DNA of 64,000 nt. It comes from Acidilobus saccharovorans 345-15. Lineage in GTDB: Archaea; Thermoproteota; Thermoprotei_A; Sulfolobales; Acidilobaceae. Below the pieces are notes generated by a model. It worked only from the letters and a program-made list of their open reading frames with translations, made no database searches and was not told where the DNA came from. Of the stretch, positions 16,603 through 25,763 are shown piece by piece. The position numbers and the translations under genes are program-made. Location of the stretch: positions 186,001-250,000 of the forward strand of contig NC_014374.1 of NCBI RefSeq assembly GCF_000144915.1, in the 5' to 3' direction. Position 1 is the first letter of the stretch, and each line of letters begins with the position of its first letter.

Positions 16603-17218
16603 TGCACTTGTTCTCATCAAGTATCTTGTAGATGTTGTTCACCGCCTCATAGACCTCGTTCTCCCGCTTGGCGCCTGTTATCACCATTTTACCGCTGCTA
16701 AATATCAGCAGGACAACCCTTGGCTTGTCCATCCTAAATATCAGCCCTGGGAACTGCTCAGGCTCATACATGCTGTGGGGTAGAACGAAGGCTGCCTTCT
16801 CAAGATCTACCACTACGTTTAGGTTAGCCGAGGCCACTATGTTTTGGATTTGAATCTGAGGCCTGCCCTGGATTACTATCCCCTTGGTTATGAATTTCTT
16901 AAGTATAGCCTTGACCGCCCACACCAGCTGCTTGACGCTCTTGGCTCCCGTCACCACCATTTTCCCTGACTTGAAGACCAGCGCCGTGATCTTTGGGCTC
17001 TGCAGCCTATAAACGAGCCCTGGGAACTGGTCTGGGTTATAATCCACATCTGGTATTCTGGCCTCTATTAAGTTTAGATCGAGCGTGTTCTCTAATATCA
17101 CGGTCGCCACTATGTTCTCTATATTGACGACAGGCTTCCTCTCGCCCGGCACCCCTGTGACATTGACCTCAGAAGCCTCCTCTGGCTCTGGGGGTGCAAT
17201 GTCGTCCTCTTTAGACAA
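16595..17218 (-). CDS. tbp: TATA-box-binding protein (TBP)
   Basis: The general transcription factor that binds TATA boxes with TFB. A 207-residue protein with a short acidic N-terminal extension (about 25 residues) and two imperfect repeats of about 90 residues. Each repeat contains QFPGL(V/I)(Y/F)R and the SGKMV(V/I)TGAK segment. It starts with TTG after GGTGGTAGG. It is transcribed towards the metallophosphoesterase gene. Confidence 0.97.
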   Translation of the reverse strand: MSKEDDIAPPEPEEASEVNVTGVPGERKPVVNIENIVATVILENTLDLNLIEARIPDVDYNPDQFPGLVYRLQSPKITALVFKSGKMVVTGAKSVKQLVWAVKAILKKFITKGIVIQGRPQIQIQNIVASANLNVVVDLEKAAFVLPHSMYEPEQFPGLIFRMDKPRVVLLIFSSGKMVITGAKRENEVYEAVNNIYKILDENKCIK

Positions 17219-17274
17219 AACCTACCACCCTTTTTAAGCTCCAGCTTATAAATCGTTAGGGCTATTTAAAAACT

Positions 17275-17775
17275 TTACTTAGTTGACTTCCTTAGGGACT
17301 TAAGCCATGAGTCAAGGTTCAGGGACCACGTAAGCGCGGGCTCCGCGAAGCCCAACGATATTAGCCCCAGGGCAGTGCCAACGTCGATGAACACCGTATC
17401 ACCGTTTCTGAGAGTTAAACCGTCCGGAGTAACTATGTCAGTCCTCATAAGCACCAGGACCTTCTCTCCTTTAGCTACCATTGCCCCACCTAAGTAACTT
17501 CCGTAAAGTTCTGAGAACCTGTTGAAGAACCTTATTACGCCTGAGTCCGCGCCGTTGTAGTCAGTGCCTAGATCCTCCAGCCTCGCCTTTGCAATCAGCC
17601 TTGAGGACTCCACTGTTATTTCCTTAAACTTCTCACAGTACGATGCTCCTGAAGAGCAGTAAAGGGACCAAAGTCTTCGAGTCCTCTTTATGGAATCAGC
17701 GGACAGAGATTCATGGCGACCAGTCGCAGCCTTGTACGGGCCACCAGCCAGGGTTTCTTCTGACAAGTACCTCAC
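17275..17775 (-). CDS. GINS complex subunit, Gins15/Gins51 type
   Basis: A 166-residue replication factor. The N-terminal helical region carries SIKRTRRLW. The C-terminal B-domain-like part (VLVLMRTDIVTPDGLTLRNG, then VFIDVGTALGLISLGFAEP) matches Gins15. GINS binds MCM and Cdc45/GAN at the fork. Order PCNA-PriS-GINS matches the Sulfolobus arrangement and is strong contextual support. The GTG start overlaps the primase stop by 65 bases; a later start is possible. Confidence 0.82.
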   Translation of the reverse strand: MRYLSEETLAGGPYKAATGRHESLSADSIKRTRRLWSLYCSSGASYCEKFKEITVESSRLIAKARLEDLGTDYNGADSGVIRFFNRFSELYGSYLGGAMVAKGEKVLVLMRTDIVTPDGLTLRNGDTVFIDVGTALGLISLGFAEPALTWSLNLDSWLKSLRKSTK

Positions 17776-18799
17776 CGCCTATAATACTCACATAGCCAGA
17801 CAGATAGAGGTAAAGGGCCACAGAGGCCGGTAAACTAAGCTCCTCCCCCTCAGTCAGCGAAACTTCAAACCCAAGTATCCTTGTCGGGTCGAGATCTTTA
17901 GTTGCCTTCGCGTCAAGGGTTCCACGGAAGGGCGAAATTTGAGGCCCTGGGGCAAAGGAGTCGCAGAGTGGCGTAACTATTAACCCTCCCTTAGCATTTA
18001 GCGAGCCCGGGATCCTAGTAAGCCTCGAGGGGTCCTCAGTAACCATTGAATCTATGTCAACACCTACGTGCGGCCCTGAGGCCCTCAGGTCGACCCCGAG
18101 GCTCGCTGCGAGGCCTCTCCAGCCGGGGTCCTCTGGCGTGGCCGGCGCGGGCCTCACGCCCCTCTTGTTAGGGAACAGGAGGCTCGCATCTAATCCTTCA
18201 GCCCTCACTAGCTTAGCTATCTCCCTCCTCTCGTCCCTACCAAGCTGCATGCACTGCTCGCAGATGCCCCTAATGTGAAAGCCCCTATGGCCAGTAAAGT
18301 AGATAAGGGGCTTGCCTCCTAGTAAATCCCTTACTATCCTGCTCACCAGGCGGGCGCTGTCAAAACCCTTCACAAGGCACTCGTCATCTACTATCTGTCC
18401 TTCACAGGCCCCTGGGTGATCTAAGTCAATATCGAATAGAAGCTCCGAGCCCTGCCAGCCTTTTTCTTCCATGTTAGGCGCGCTCGGCAACTCATATATC
18501 CCTACTGAATGATAGAGGTGCCTTGGAGTCCTTGATCTTATGTACTTCCTTAGCGATGTCTCGTCCTTAAATGCTAGGTGCCTGATGTAGCTTTCAATGT
18601 CAAATGGCTGTAGGGCAAACTCCCTCTTTGCCATATCGTGAGGAAGTATGAAGGGCGGGTCCATTCTATAGTATATTGCAAAGAGGCTCTTCAGAGAGTC
18701 AGCCTCTGACCACTTTCTTATGATAACCTCTTGTTGGTCGCCCTCACTCGATCCTTGGCGATACGTAGAAGACAAGTCTTCCACCGCCCTCGTAGTCAA
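17711..18799 (-). CDS. priS: DNA primase small (catalytic) subunit PriS
   Basis: The catalytic subunit of the archaeal-eukaryotic primase. ELLFDIDLDHPG holds the DxD metal-binding aspartates. YFTGHRGFHI and SRLTRIPGSLNAKGGL are conserved nucleotide-binding motifs. CEQCMQLG may be part of a zinc module. The frame gives up to 362 residues from TTG. It overlaps the PCNA stop by 56 bases, and a GTG five codons in is an alternative start. It forms an operon with PCNA upstream and GINS downstream. Confidence 0.94.
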   Translation of the reverse strand: MTTRAVEDLSSTYRQGSSEGDQQEVIIRKWSEADSLKSLFAIYYRMDPPFILPHDMAKREFALQPFDIESYIRHLAFKDETSLRKYIRSRTPRHLYHSVGIYELPSAPNMEEKGWQGSELLFDIDLDHPGACEGQIVDDECLVKGFDSARLVSRIVRDLLGGKPLIYFTGHRGFHIRGICEQCMQLGRDERREIAKLVRAEGLDASLLFPNKRGVRPAPATPEDPGWRGLAASLGVDLRASGPHVGVDIDSMVTEDPSRLTRIPGSLNAKGGLIVTPLCDSFAPGPQISPFRGTLDAKATKDLDPTRILGFEVSLTEGEELSLPASVALYLYLSGYVSIIGGEVLVRRNPGWWPVQGCDWSP

Positions 18800-19484
18800 A
18801 TTGAACTCTGGCTGGAGCGTCTTGAGCGTACTGAATAGTCACCTGGTCAGCGCCCCTGGCGGCCTTAATCATATCATCAAAGTATTCAACGCTGTAGGTG
18901 GCCTTATCCGGCGAGTCAACCCTTATGTCTACCAGGTTCTGGTCCTCTTTGCTAAGTTCGATCTCAACCTTCTCAACATCGCCTGCCCCTATGAAGTGGA
19001 GCTTATCATCAGAGGTGGCGGCTATAGTTATTGCGTCCGCCACCTCCTCGACAGCATTTATAACGTCAACGAAGGCCGTGTTCATTAGTTTTGCCATAAC
19101 TGAGAACGAGATACGAGGCTCTGGCAGCTTCTCAACGCTTAATGATATCTGAGGTATCTTGAACTCCCTCCTTCCGTGGCCCTCAAAGGCAACGATAAGC
19201 GAGTCGCCGGAAGCCTCAAGCTCGAGGCTCTCATCCCTCTGGCCCCTGGCCAGGACCTTATTAAACGCGTCGAATGAAACTCCGAACATCTCATCGCCAG
19301 ACACCGAATACTCGTCAAAAGCCTCTTTGGGGTAGAAGAGGTCTACCATAACTACCCTGCTTGAGTCCAGGGCCCTCAGCGAGAGCCCCTCTGATGTTGC
19401 GAGGAAAACGCCCTCATCTATTATGTTCTTGATAGAACCTACTATGTAGACCCACGTTCTGGCGTTTCTGAATTTTAGCTTCAT
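18744..19484 (-). CDS. pcn: DNA polymerase sliding clamp PCNA (paralogue 1)
   Basis: A 246-residue sliding clamp with the two-domain PCNA fold. Typical motifs are LRALDSSRVVMVDLFYP, the interdomain region, and the C-terminal RLVFYVSPRIE. The ATG at 19484 is chosen over a far upstream codon because it matches the family start (MKLKFRNARTWVYIV), has GGTG upstream, and follows a TATA-like CCTTTTAAG near 19518. A second clamp lies at 39279-40040. Crenarchaea often use heterotrimeric clamps, so a third paralogue is expected elsewhere. Confidence 0.95.
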   Translation of the reverse strand: MKLKFRNARTWVYIVGSIKNIIDEGVFLATSEGLSLRALDSSRVVMVDLFYPKEAFDEYSVSGDEMFGVSFDAFNKVLARGQRDESLELEASGDSLIVAFEGHGRREFKIPQISLSVEKLPEPRISFSVMAKLMNTAFVDVINAVEEVADAITIAATSDDKLHFIGAGDVEKVEIELSKEDQNLVDIRVDSPDKATYSVEYFDDMIKAARGADQVTIQYAQDAPARVQFDYEGGGRLVFYVSPRIE

Positions 19485-19695
19485 CGCGCTGCACCACATA
19501 ATTAATGTAGTAAAACACTTAAAAGGGGAACGGTCCCTAACCTTTGTCAAAAACGTAAGCCAGAGCAGTTTCTTGCTAGGACGCGCCTCGCCTAGCTCAC
19601 GCCTACTAGGGCTGCAGGCTTACTAGCATTAGTACACTTCATGAGCTTTAGAGGCTAAGAGTTTAAAACAAGTCGCCTTAACTGCTCTCCTCTGG

Positions 19696-19771
19696 GCCGG
19701 GGTAGCTCAGCTGGTAGAGCGCCCGGCTGTTAACCGGGCGGTCGAGGGTTCGAATCCCTCCCCCGGCGCCA
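19696..19771 (+). tRNA. tRNA-Asn (anticodon GTT)
   Basis: Complete cloverleaf without intron: acceptor GCCGGGG/CCCCGGC, D stem GCTC/GAGC, anticodon stem CCCGG/CCGGG with loop CTGTTAA, T arm GAGGG/CCCTC with TTCGAAT, discriminator G, encoded CCA (19769-19771). The TATA-like GAGTTTAAAACAAG at about 19658-19671 lies about 27 bases upstream. Confidence 0.97.
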
Positions 19772-19862
19772 TTATTTACCCCTGAAGTCCTCTCACTTGG
19801 CCTTTGAACGTCACGAAACGGTTAAAAGCCGCTTTAAGCAGCTGTAGGCCTAGGTGCTGCGC

Positions 19863-20150
19863 GTGAAGTTCCCAAAGACCATAAGAACCTATTGCCCACG
19901 CTGCAAGACGCACACAGAGCACACAGTGGCCATTTACAAGGCCGGCAAGAGAAGGACCCTTTCGGAGGGCCAGAGAAGGTATCTAAGGAAGAACGAGGGC
20001 TACGGCAGCAAGAGGAAGCCCGAGCAGAAGAGGTTCGCAAAGACCACTAAGAAGGTCGTGCTGCTCATTACCTGTACAAAATGCGGCTATAAGAGGCACA
20101 TACTCGGTATAAGGCTCAAGAAGATAGAGCTCACCGAGGTCATGAGGTGA
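19863..20150 (+). CDS. rpl44e: Ribosomal protein eL42 (L44e)
   Basis: A 95-residue zinc ribosomal protein of the large subunit: CPRCKTHT and CTKCGY supply the four cysteines, and the basic linker carries [18 protein letters not shown]. The GTG at 19863 gives the usual start [11 protein letters not shown] and has GGTG six bases upstream; an in-frame GTG at 19854 would add three residues. Seven bases separate it from eS27. Confidence 0.95.
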   Translation: MKFPKTIRTYCPRCKTHTEHTVAIYKAGKRRTLSEGQRRYLRKNEGYGSKRKPEQKRFAKTTKKVVLLITCTKCGYKRHILGIRLKKIELTEVMR

Positions 20151-20157
20151 GCCCTTT

Positions 20158-20373
20158 ATGTCTATGATCGCGGGAGTCCCGAGGAGAAAGATACTAGTTC
20201 CCGAGCCCAGGAGCAGGTTCTTGTTAGTAGTCTGCCCTAACTGCGGCCATAAGCAGGTGGTATTCAGCCACGCCACGTTCCCCGTACGCTGCCTCACGTG
20301 CGGAACCCTTCTAGTCAGACCCACGGGAGGCAAGGCAAAGATCCTGGGCAAAGTAGAAAGCGTATTGGCATAA
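20158..20373 (+). CDS. rps27e: Ribosomal protein eS27 (S27e)
   Basis: A 71-residue small-subunit protein with the C4 zinc ribbon CPNCGHK and CLTCGTLL. The ATG start follows the eL42 stop at once, with a GGTGA overlapping the eL42 stop. In many archaea eL42-eS27-aIF2alpha-Nop10 run in one direction. Here the second pair is on the opposite strand and converges with this gene. Confidence 0.95.
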   Translation: MSMIAGVPRRKILVPEPRSRFLLVVCPNCGHKQVVFSHATFPVRCLTCGTLLVRPTGGKAKILGKVESVLA

Positions 20374-20421
20374 GCGGCTCCTTACTACAGCGCGCCTTGC
20401 TAATATTTATTAAAAATACTA

Positions 20422-20595
20422 CTATTCCCCTGAATTGCTCATAGTTCTTAGCATGTACCTGTATTTCACATACTTATCGTCAGGGGAGAACCTCGGCGGG
20501 TGGGGCACCCTTAAGGCGCCCCCGCAGTAGGGGCACCTGTCAGTACTTAGCGTGTACCTGCCGCATACCGAGCATCTCCTTAGAAGCCACCTCAT
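20422..20595 (-). CDS. nop10: H/ACA RNP protein Nop10
   Basis: A 57-residue protein found by reading the minus strand. CSVCGRYTLSTDRCPYCGG forms the zinc ribbon, and PPRFSPDDKYVKYR is the signature C-terminal helix region that contacts Cbf5. Nop10 is an essential partner of Cbf5 in archaeal pseudouridylation complexes. The ATG lies 11 bases after the aIF2-alpha stop, the classical archaeal gene pair. Confidence 0.94.
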   Translation of the reverse strand: MRWLLRRCSVCGRYTLSTDRCPYCGGALRVPHPPRFSPDDKYVKYRYMLRTMSNSGE

Positions 20596-20606
20596 TTTCA
20601 AGCCCC

Positions 20607-21416
20607 TTACTCGCGGAGTCTCTCCAACGAGAACTCGACGCCTAGCTCCTTCGCTGCTCTAGACATTACCTCCTCCAGGCCTTGAGCTAGCTGCTCAAGC
20701 TCCTTGTAGTCGACTCCCATGAGGTCTATTCTATACCTTGGGGCTCCGATGGCATATATCTTTACTGATACGGAGCTATCCCCCTTAGAAGCAACGGCCT
20801 CCTCTGCGGACTTGAGCACTGCCTTTATCTTTTCTATGCCGTCGGGGCTCAAACTCTTAACTGTAGCCAGTAGGCTCACTTTAACCTTCTTAACTTCAAC
20901 GTACTTCTTGGCTGCCTCGGCCAACGGCTTTAGCCACTCCTCGGGCACGCCAGCCGCGGCCAGAGGCTGCTCACCCTCGGTAGCGGCCATCTCTAACGCT
21001 GTCATGACATCACCATACTTGTCCTCAAGCCTCCATATGACTTCTGCGTATGCTTGCTTCTCGGCCTTCTTCAGCTCCTTCGCTATCATCAGTATTATGT
21101 TTACGGCCTTTTGAGTTCTCTTCCACCACGTCATCTTCTTTCTGCGCTCATCGTCTGTGACCTTCTTCAGGCTAACGTCTACTTGGCCCTTGGCCCTGTT
21201 AACCCTTATTACCTTGACTGCGACCCGCTCGTTAACTTTAATCACGTCGTCTATTGATTTAAACGAGCGACTAGAGACCTCAACCCATGGAAGGAACGCC
21301 CTAAGGCCGTTAAACTCGTCAAGCTCTAAGTAGGCCCCATAGTCGTGAAGCTCCTTCACAGTACCTACAACGACCTCCCCTACGTCAGGCAGCTGCCTCC
21401 TGTTTAGCAGGGGCAT
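20607..21416 (-). CDS. eif2a: Translation initiation factor aIF2 subunit alpha
   Basis: A 269-residue alpha subunit of the initiator tRNA-binding factor. The N-terminal S1 domain (GEVVVGTVKELHDYGAYLEL, then GQVDVSLKKV) is followed by a helical domain and a C-terminal alpha-beta domain that binds the gamma subunit. ATG start. It is followed by Nop10 and converges with eS27. Confidence 0.95.
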   Translation of the reverse strand: MPLLNRRQLPDVGEVVVGTVKELHDYGAYLELDEFNGLRAFLPWVEVSSRSFKSIDDVIKVNERVAVKVIRVNRAKGQVDVSLKKVTDDERRKKMTWWKRTQKAVNIILMIAKELKKAEKQAYAEVIWRLEDKYGDVMTALEMAATEGEQPLAAAGVPEEWLKPLAEAAKKYVEVKKVKVSLLATVKSLSPDGIEKIKAVLKSAEEAVASKGDSSVSVKIYAIGAPRYRIDLMGVDYKELEQLAQGLEEVMSRAAKELGVEFSLERLRE

Positions 21417-21492
21417 CTACTCTCTCCTCCTTCTCCATATATTTCCATAGTTGCGTGAACTTAAGCTATTAGCCTCCTTAAAGCCATATTGA

Positions 21493-21876
21493 CTATGCCG
21501 ACTCTCTTTTCCTGGCGTTCGCGTTTATTTCTATGAAGGCTTTAACCTGAGCGTATAGCCCGTCCTTCTCGAGGCCCCTCCTCAGCCTGTAAAGCCTTTC
21601 ATGCGAGACCCCTAGCCGTTTAGCTGCCCTGTAAGGGGGGAGGCCTTCTGACATGGCGTAGATGAGAAGGAGCAGGCTTTCCAAGGCGCCGCTGCTGGTG
21701 AGCCTCTTCCTGAACTTAGAGTCGCTGCAAAGGCTTTCTACCAGTCTTAGCATCCAAGGAGAGGTTGCTATCAAGGCGGCCACTTCCTTGGGAAGCCTTA
21801 TTTCCTTAGATTTTCCTGAGCATTCCGCGATGATAGTATCACCATTAAGTTTTAGCTTGGCTCTCTCTGCTGACAT
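21493..21876 (-). CDS. Hypothetical protein with C-terminal HTH-like segment
   Basis: A 127-residue soluble protein that I do not recognise. The N-terminus looks beta-rich (LKLNGDTIIAECSGKSKEIR), and the C-terminal half is helical with PPYRAAKRLGVSHERLYRLR, which looks like a helix-turn-helix. An ATG start and good coding character support a real gene. It lies upstream of aIF2-alpha on the same strand with a gap of about 76 bases, and could be a DNA-binding regulator. Confidence 0.65.
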   Translation of the reverse strand: MSAERAKLKLNGDTIIAECSGKSKEIRLPKEVAALIATSPWMLRLVESLCSDSKFRKRLTSSGALESLLLLIYAMSEGLPPYRAAKRLGVSHERLYRLRRGLEKDGLYAQVKAFIEINANARKRESA

Positions 21877-21992
21877 TAATCCCTCAGGCTAGCTGTGCAA
21901 GGCCTTTTAATATAAAGTTCTTGACTTATCGGCCTCCTTTAGCTTTATTAGTCCGCGCCTCAGGTTCCACAGGACCCAGCAGGAGAAGCAAA

Positions 21993-22235
21993 TTGCCCCC
22001 GGCATCGCCTGACGCCATAGCTAGGAAGCTAATTGAGATGCTAAAGAGAAGAAGGCCGGAGCTAGAGGCCGTCTTAGACGAGATGTCAAAAAACAGGGAG
22101 GGCCAGAGGGAGCTAGCGCGCGCCTTCTCGCAGGCATATGAGGTCTATCTGAAGTCTTTAAGGCTAGAGGAGGCCTTTGACTTTCTGGTAAAATACCTGG
22201 AGACCGCATATGATGATTACAGCGAGCTAGACTAA
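21993..22235 (+). CDS. Conserved-looking small helical protein
   Basis: About 80 residues, mostly charged helix (DAIARKLIEMLKRRRPELEA ... EAFDFLVKYLETAYDDYSEL). The TTG at 21993 has AGGAG eight bases upstream and is preferred over a TTG at 21921, which would add a Pro/Ser-rich stretch without a ribosome-binding site. No family recognised. It stands alone between two minus-strand genes. Confidence 0.6.
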   Translation: MPPASPDAIARKLIEMLKRRRPELEAVLDEMSKNREGQRELARAFSQAYEVYLKSLRLEEAFDFLVKYLETAYDDYSELD

Positions 22236-22278
22236 TAACGCAGGTTGTGCAAGACGTGATGTTGCACTAGTGGGGCCG

Positions 22279-22905
22279 CTAAAGCTTGGATATAGCATTA
22301 AGCAGCTGCTCCGCGGCCTCGGAGGCCCTGCCCTCGCGGTTAATAATTATCGTCAGCAGGGATCCGGCCTGAACGGCGCTGGCCATGGCTGCTGACCTGG
22401 CTATATCCATTAGCTGACGAACGCCCTCCTCCCCGCCAAAGTCCGACCTGTACCTCGTAGCGTCACGCTGCTGCCTTGCAACTATTTCCTTTGGGTCCGC
22501 CTCTATAACGACTATCATATCAGGCCTGAGGCTGTTAATTACGTTGCTTGGAAGGCCCGGTAAATAGCCCAAAGGGGTCTTAATTATAGCATGGGTGTCT
22601 ACTATCAGGTAATCCCCCTCTTTGAGGTCGCTGCCGGCCTCCTCAATAATTGAGGAGGCCGCGATATCTTGAAGTTCCAACTGCTCTCTGAAGCTGAGGT
22701 ACCTTATCTGGTCCCTGTTCTTTATTAAGCCCTTCCTAACAGCGTTGTCTAGCATGAAATCGCCAAAGTTCAGCACCCTGAGTCTGAGCCCCCTCTCCTT
22801 GGCTTTTTCCTGAAGCAGGGAGAGAACTGTAGTCTTACCTACTCCGGGGACTCCTGTGACTACAATAACCTTGAAGGGGTTTCGCTTGACCCCGCTCGCA
22901 GGCAT
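22279..22905 (-). CDS. adkA: Archaeal adenylate kinase
   Basis: A P-loop kinase of the archaeal AdkA type (about 208 residues) interconverting AMP, ADP and ATP. Walker A is GVPGVGKTT, with NFGDFMLD and DTHAIIKTPLGYLPGLP as family markers, and RDATRYRSDF near the lid. The ATG at 22905 overlaps the SecY stop; a GTG one codon upstream is also possible. adkA next to secY is a common archaeal arrangement. Confidence 0.94.
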   Translation of the reverse strand: MPASGVKRNPFKVIVVTGVPGVGKTTVLSLLQEKAKERGLRLRVLNFGDFMLDNAVRKGLIKNRDQIRYLSFREQLELQDIAASSIIEEAGSDLKEGDYLIVDTHAIIKTPLGYLPGLPSNVINSLRPDMIVVIEADPKEIVARQQRDATRYRSDFGGEEGVRQLMDIARSAAMASAVQAGSLLTIIINREGRASEAAEQLLNAISKL

Positions 22906-24272
22906 CACTCGCCCACCAACTTCCTTATCAGTGGATAGGCCTCGAGGGCTCTCTCATACGTTATTATCGAGTAGTACTGGTAGACTATGCCCACCGCGAG
23001 CAGAAGGCCGACGCCGCCGCCGTAGGCTCCGAAGAACGCCGCGACCACAGCTATGGCACCTACTATCAGGCTACTGAGCGACGTTAAGGGATATATATAC
23101 CTTGCAAGCACGCTCTCCAATACCCTGGGGTTCCTTCTCATACCGGGTATCTCGAGACCTCCCTTTATCAGGGACTCAGCCTGCGAGCTAGGGTTAAGGC
23201 CCGCCACTTCGACCCATACATAACCAAAGGCTACCGAGAGCAACATCCACGATATAGCGAAGACCACGGACCTCAGGGGGTCTAGCACCGTCTCCACAAG
23301 CCCATTGGGCGGCGACAGGTAGAAGACTATGCCGCTGTAGACCTTATAGACCAGCGAGCTAATGCCGAAGAACCTCGCCAGGGGTGCCTCAAAGAGCTGG
23401 AGGTCAGCCACTAAAATCGCCAAGAGGAGCACCGGTATGTTGGTCACGTAGATGAACTGAAGCGGCACCTTAGTCCTTATGCCTCTGAGCTGCGATGATG
23501 TTACAGGTATCTCAACCATCATGGCCTGAAGGTAGACGAGCAATATAACTATTGCAAACGTGGCCAGCAGGCCTGTTACGTCAGGGAAGCCGTTAGCCCT
23601 TGTAAGCACTATGAATGGATCCCTGTCATAGATGAGGGCCGGGACTACTCCAAAGTCCAGCGCCAGCCTCGGGACAAATCCAAATATGTCCCAGACCACT
23701 GTCTGAGCTACCATAGCTAATATGAAGAGGCTTATGGCGCTCCCCAGCCCCCAGCCCTTTTGAAGGGCCTCATCCATCAATATCACTATGTAGCTGGCGG
23801 CCACTAGCTGAACTACCACTAGTGCCTTAACCACTGGGGACACGGGAGTCCCAGCGGGCCAGAACATCCCGCTGAGGGTGACTACCAGCGCCTCAGCAAC
23901 GGCGAACAACACTGCCAGCGTCTTCATGGCTCCTGTGAACTTGACCTGATCATCAGGGTTCGTGAGGTCTATGTCTATTAGTTTAGCGCCGGCCAGCACC
24001 TCAAGTATGAGGCCAGCCGTAACTATGGGTCCTATGCCCAGCTGCATCAGAGTTCCAACGCTGCTTGCGAAGATTATGTTCTCAAGAGTTATAGTTGTGG
24101 CTGCCGTAGGGCTCACTGGCACGCCGTAAAGGGGTATGTTGCTCATTATAAGGTATAGAACCAACACTATACCTGTCCAGGCAAGTCTCCTGGTCAAGCT
24201 TAACTTCTGCGAGGGCTTTGATACCGTTGGCAGGTACTCCGAGATATTGGATAAGGCGTCAAGCACTCCCAA
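22905..24272 (-). CDS. secY: Protein translocase subunit SecY
   Basis: A 455-residue channel subunit of the Sec translocon with ten predicted membrane spans. Recognisable parts: LAWTGIVLVLYLIMSNIPLY near the N-terminus, the plug region, and LRGIRTKVPLQFIYVTNIPV. The start is TTG with GAGGG seven bases upstream. It is separated from the ribosomal operon (40-45.5 kb), to which it is linked in many archaea. Confidence 0.95.
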   Translation of the reverse strand: MGVLDALSNISEYLPTVSKPSQKLSLTRRLAWTGIVLVLYLIMSNIPLYGVPVSPTAATTITLENIIFASSVGTLMQLGIGPIVTAGLILEVLAGAKLIDIDLTNPDDQVKFTGAMKTLAVLFAVAEALVVTLSGMFWPAGTPVSPVVKALVVVQLVAASYIVILMDEALQKGWGLGSAISLFILAMVAQTVVWDIFGFVPRLALDFGVVPALIYDRDPFIVLTRANGFPDVTGLLATFAIVILLVYLQAMMVEIPVTSSQLRGIRTKVPLQFIYVTNIPVLLLAILVADLQLFEAPLARFFGISSLVYKVYSGIVFYLSPPNGLVETVLDPLRSVVFAISWMLLSVAFGYVWVEVAGLNPSSQAESLIKGGLEIPGMRRNPRVLESVLARYIYPLTSLSSLIVGAIAVVAAFFGAYGGGVGLLLAVGIVYQYYSIITYERALEAYPLIRKLVGE

Positions 24273-24405
24273 TTAGAGTCCCTCTTCCCAGCGCGTCGCT
24301 GCCAGAACGCTTAAAATGCTTTACGAAGCGATTGCCTTGCAAGCCTTTTACGTGCGGAGCGCCGCGCAAACCTTTAAGAAACCCGACAATAGCTAGGAAG
24401 ATGGT

Positions 24406-24493
24406 GCGGGGGTGCCCGAGCCTGGTCAAAGGGGACGGGCTCAGAACCCGTTGGCGTAGGCCTGCGTGGGTTCGAAGCCCACCCCCCGCACCA
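24406..24493 (+). tRNA. tRNA-Leu (anticodon CAG)
   Basis: A class II tRNA: acceptor GCGGGGG/CCCCCGC, anticodon stem ACGGG/CCCGT with loop CTCAGAA, long variable arm (TGGCGTAGGCCTGC), T arm GTGGG/CCCAC with TTCGAAG, and encoded CCA (24491-24493). No intron. The TATA-like CCTTTAAGAAA at 24371-24381 is about 27 bases upstream. Confidence 0.96.
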
Positions 24494-24584
24494 TAAGTTA
24501 GAAAAAGGCATTCTGCAGGGCCCCCTTAAACAGAAATAATTTTAATGCTATCAGCCTTCAAGTGGACTTCACGGGCTGTAGTGT

Positions 24585-25763
24585 TTGCATGAGGGCTTCG
24601 ATCCCTTAGGGTGGCTCGAGCTTTCAACGCAGTTTAGGGATAAGAAATTCATTAATTATGATGACCTTAGAATACCTTCCCTCCCGGCGATCTTAAACAA
24701 CGCGGGCATAAAGTCTGTCGAGGGCCCTAGGGGATTAAACCTAAGGTGGTCCTGCTGCGGCCTTTACGAGGTTATTGTAAACAGGGGCAGCCTGGAGTCA
24801 GAGCTACCAGCCTCTCCTAAACCACTGAGCTTCTATATGCGCCCCCTGGTACTGCACAAGTTAGAGCGCGACAATATTTATATGAACCCCTTCTCCTGGG
24901 ACGTTAAAGACGTTGTACCACTCTATGGCAGCGATTTAAGCCCAGTGGCCTTAGCAGCTATTAATGGCGCCAGATGGTCAAGGCTTAAGGTGCTTGAGGT
25001 CTTAGACTTAGAGTCCCTTAGATCTAAGGAGGGCCCTGCGACAGAGCCTAAAGTGTCGTTACAGCCCTTTAGCTTAGTGCTCCCTTCTAAGGCAGAGGTC
25101 CTTGGCATTGATGTTATTAGAGTTCTCAAGGCTAGTGACTTCCTCTTAGCCCGCCTCACTGATAATGTCCTGGTGCTCCCTCTGGCTCATTCATCTAAGC
25201 TTGCCTTAAGGGTTGACACTTCGCGTTACGACATTAAGGCTTCGGTTCTCTACCCCTTTGCTTACTTTGAGGATGTTTACAGGCCCGGGGATGCCATAGA
25301 AGCCAACAGCGTAGTGTTAAGGCAGCCGAGACCCTTGTCCATCTCTTCAAGCTCCCCGATTAGGGTTGAGTTTAGGGAGGGTTACGTTAACCTAGAGCTT
25401 CAAGGAGTTACATACATAGGCGAGGGGGATGAGCCGCAGGCCATAAGGCAACTACTGCAGCTAACTGTGGGCTACCTACAGTGGAGCGCCTCCCCAGGCT
25501 TTGTGAGTTCGGGCTCCTCATCAGCCGTGATCTACGACCTTGCCCCTGATTCAAAGAAAATGGGCTTTGTTGTAATTAACCCCACTCGCTACGACTCAGA
25601 ACTTGAGGCCAGACTAAATAGAGAAGTTGTGGAGGGAAGCGTTTGCTCCTCTATAGGATGTTACCCCTTAGAAAAGAGCCCCGCGGGCCTCCTTAGGGTT
25701 CCAGCCCCCAGGGGGTGCTACTGCTTCGTCACGCTAACCCTTGGAGTTCCCTCACATCCCTGA
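24585..25763 (+). CDS. Unrecognised 392-residue protein
   Basis: I do not recognise this protein. It has no signal peptide or membrane span. The sequence is rich in beta-strand-like stretches (VLVLPLAHSSKLALRV, VRVEFREGYVNLELQG variants, MGFVVINPTRYDSELEARLN). It has a cysteine-rich C-terminal patch (CSSIGCYP and RGCYCF), and CC near residue 58. The C-terminal third has the look of a beta-sandwich of the kind attached to carbohydrate enzymes, but no catalytic motif is visible. TTG start, with no in-frame alternative nearby. It overlaps the convergent PDO gene by 12 bases. Confidence 0.7.
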   Translation: MHEGFDPLGWLELSTQFRDKKFINYDDLRIPSLPAILNNAGIKSVEGPRGLNLRWSCCGLYEVIVNRGSLESELPASPKPLSFYMRPLVLHKLERDNIYMNPFSWDVKDVVPLYGSDLSPVALAAINGARWSRLKVLEVLDLESLRSKEGPATEPKVSLQPFSLVLPSKAEVLGIDVIRVLKASDFLLARLTDNVLVLPLAHSSKLALRVDTSRYDIKASVLYPFAYFEDVYRPGDAIEANSVVLRQPRPLSISSSSPIRVEFREGYVNLELQGVTYIGEGDEPQAIRQLLQLTVGYLQWSASPGFVSSGSSSAVIYDLAPDSKKMGFVVINPTRYDSELEARLNREVVEGSVCSSIGCYPLEKSPAGLLRVPAPRGCYCFVTLTLGVPSHP

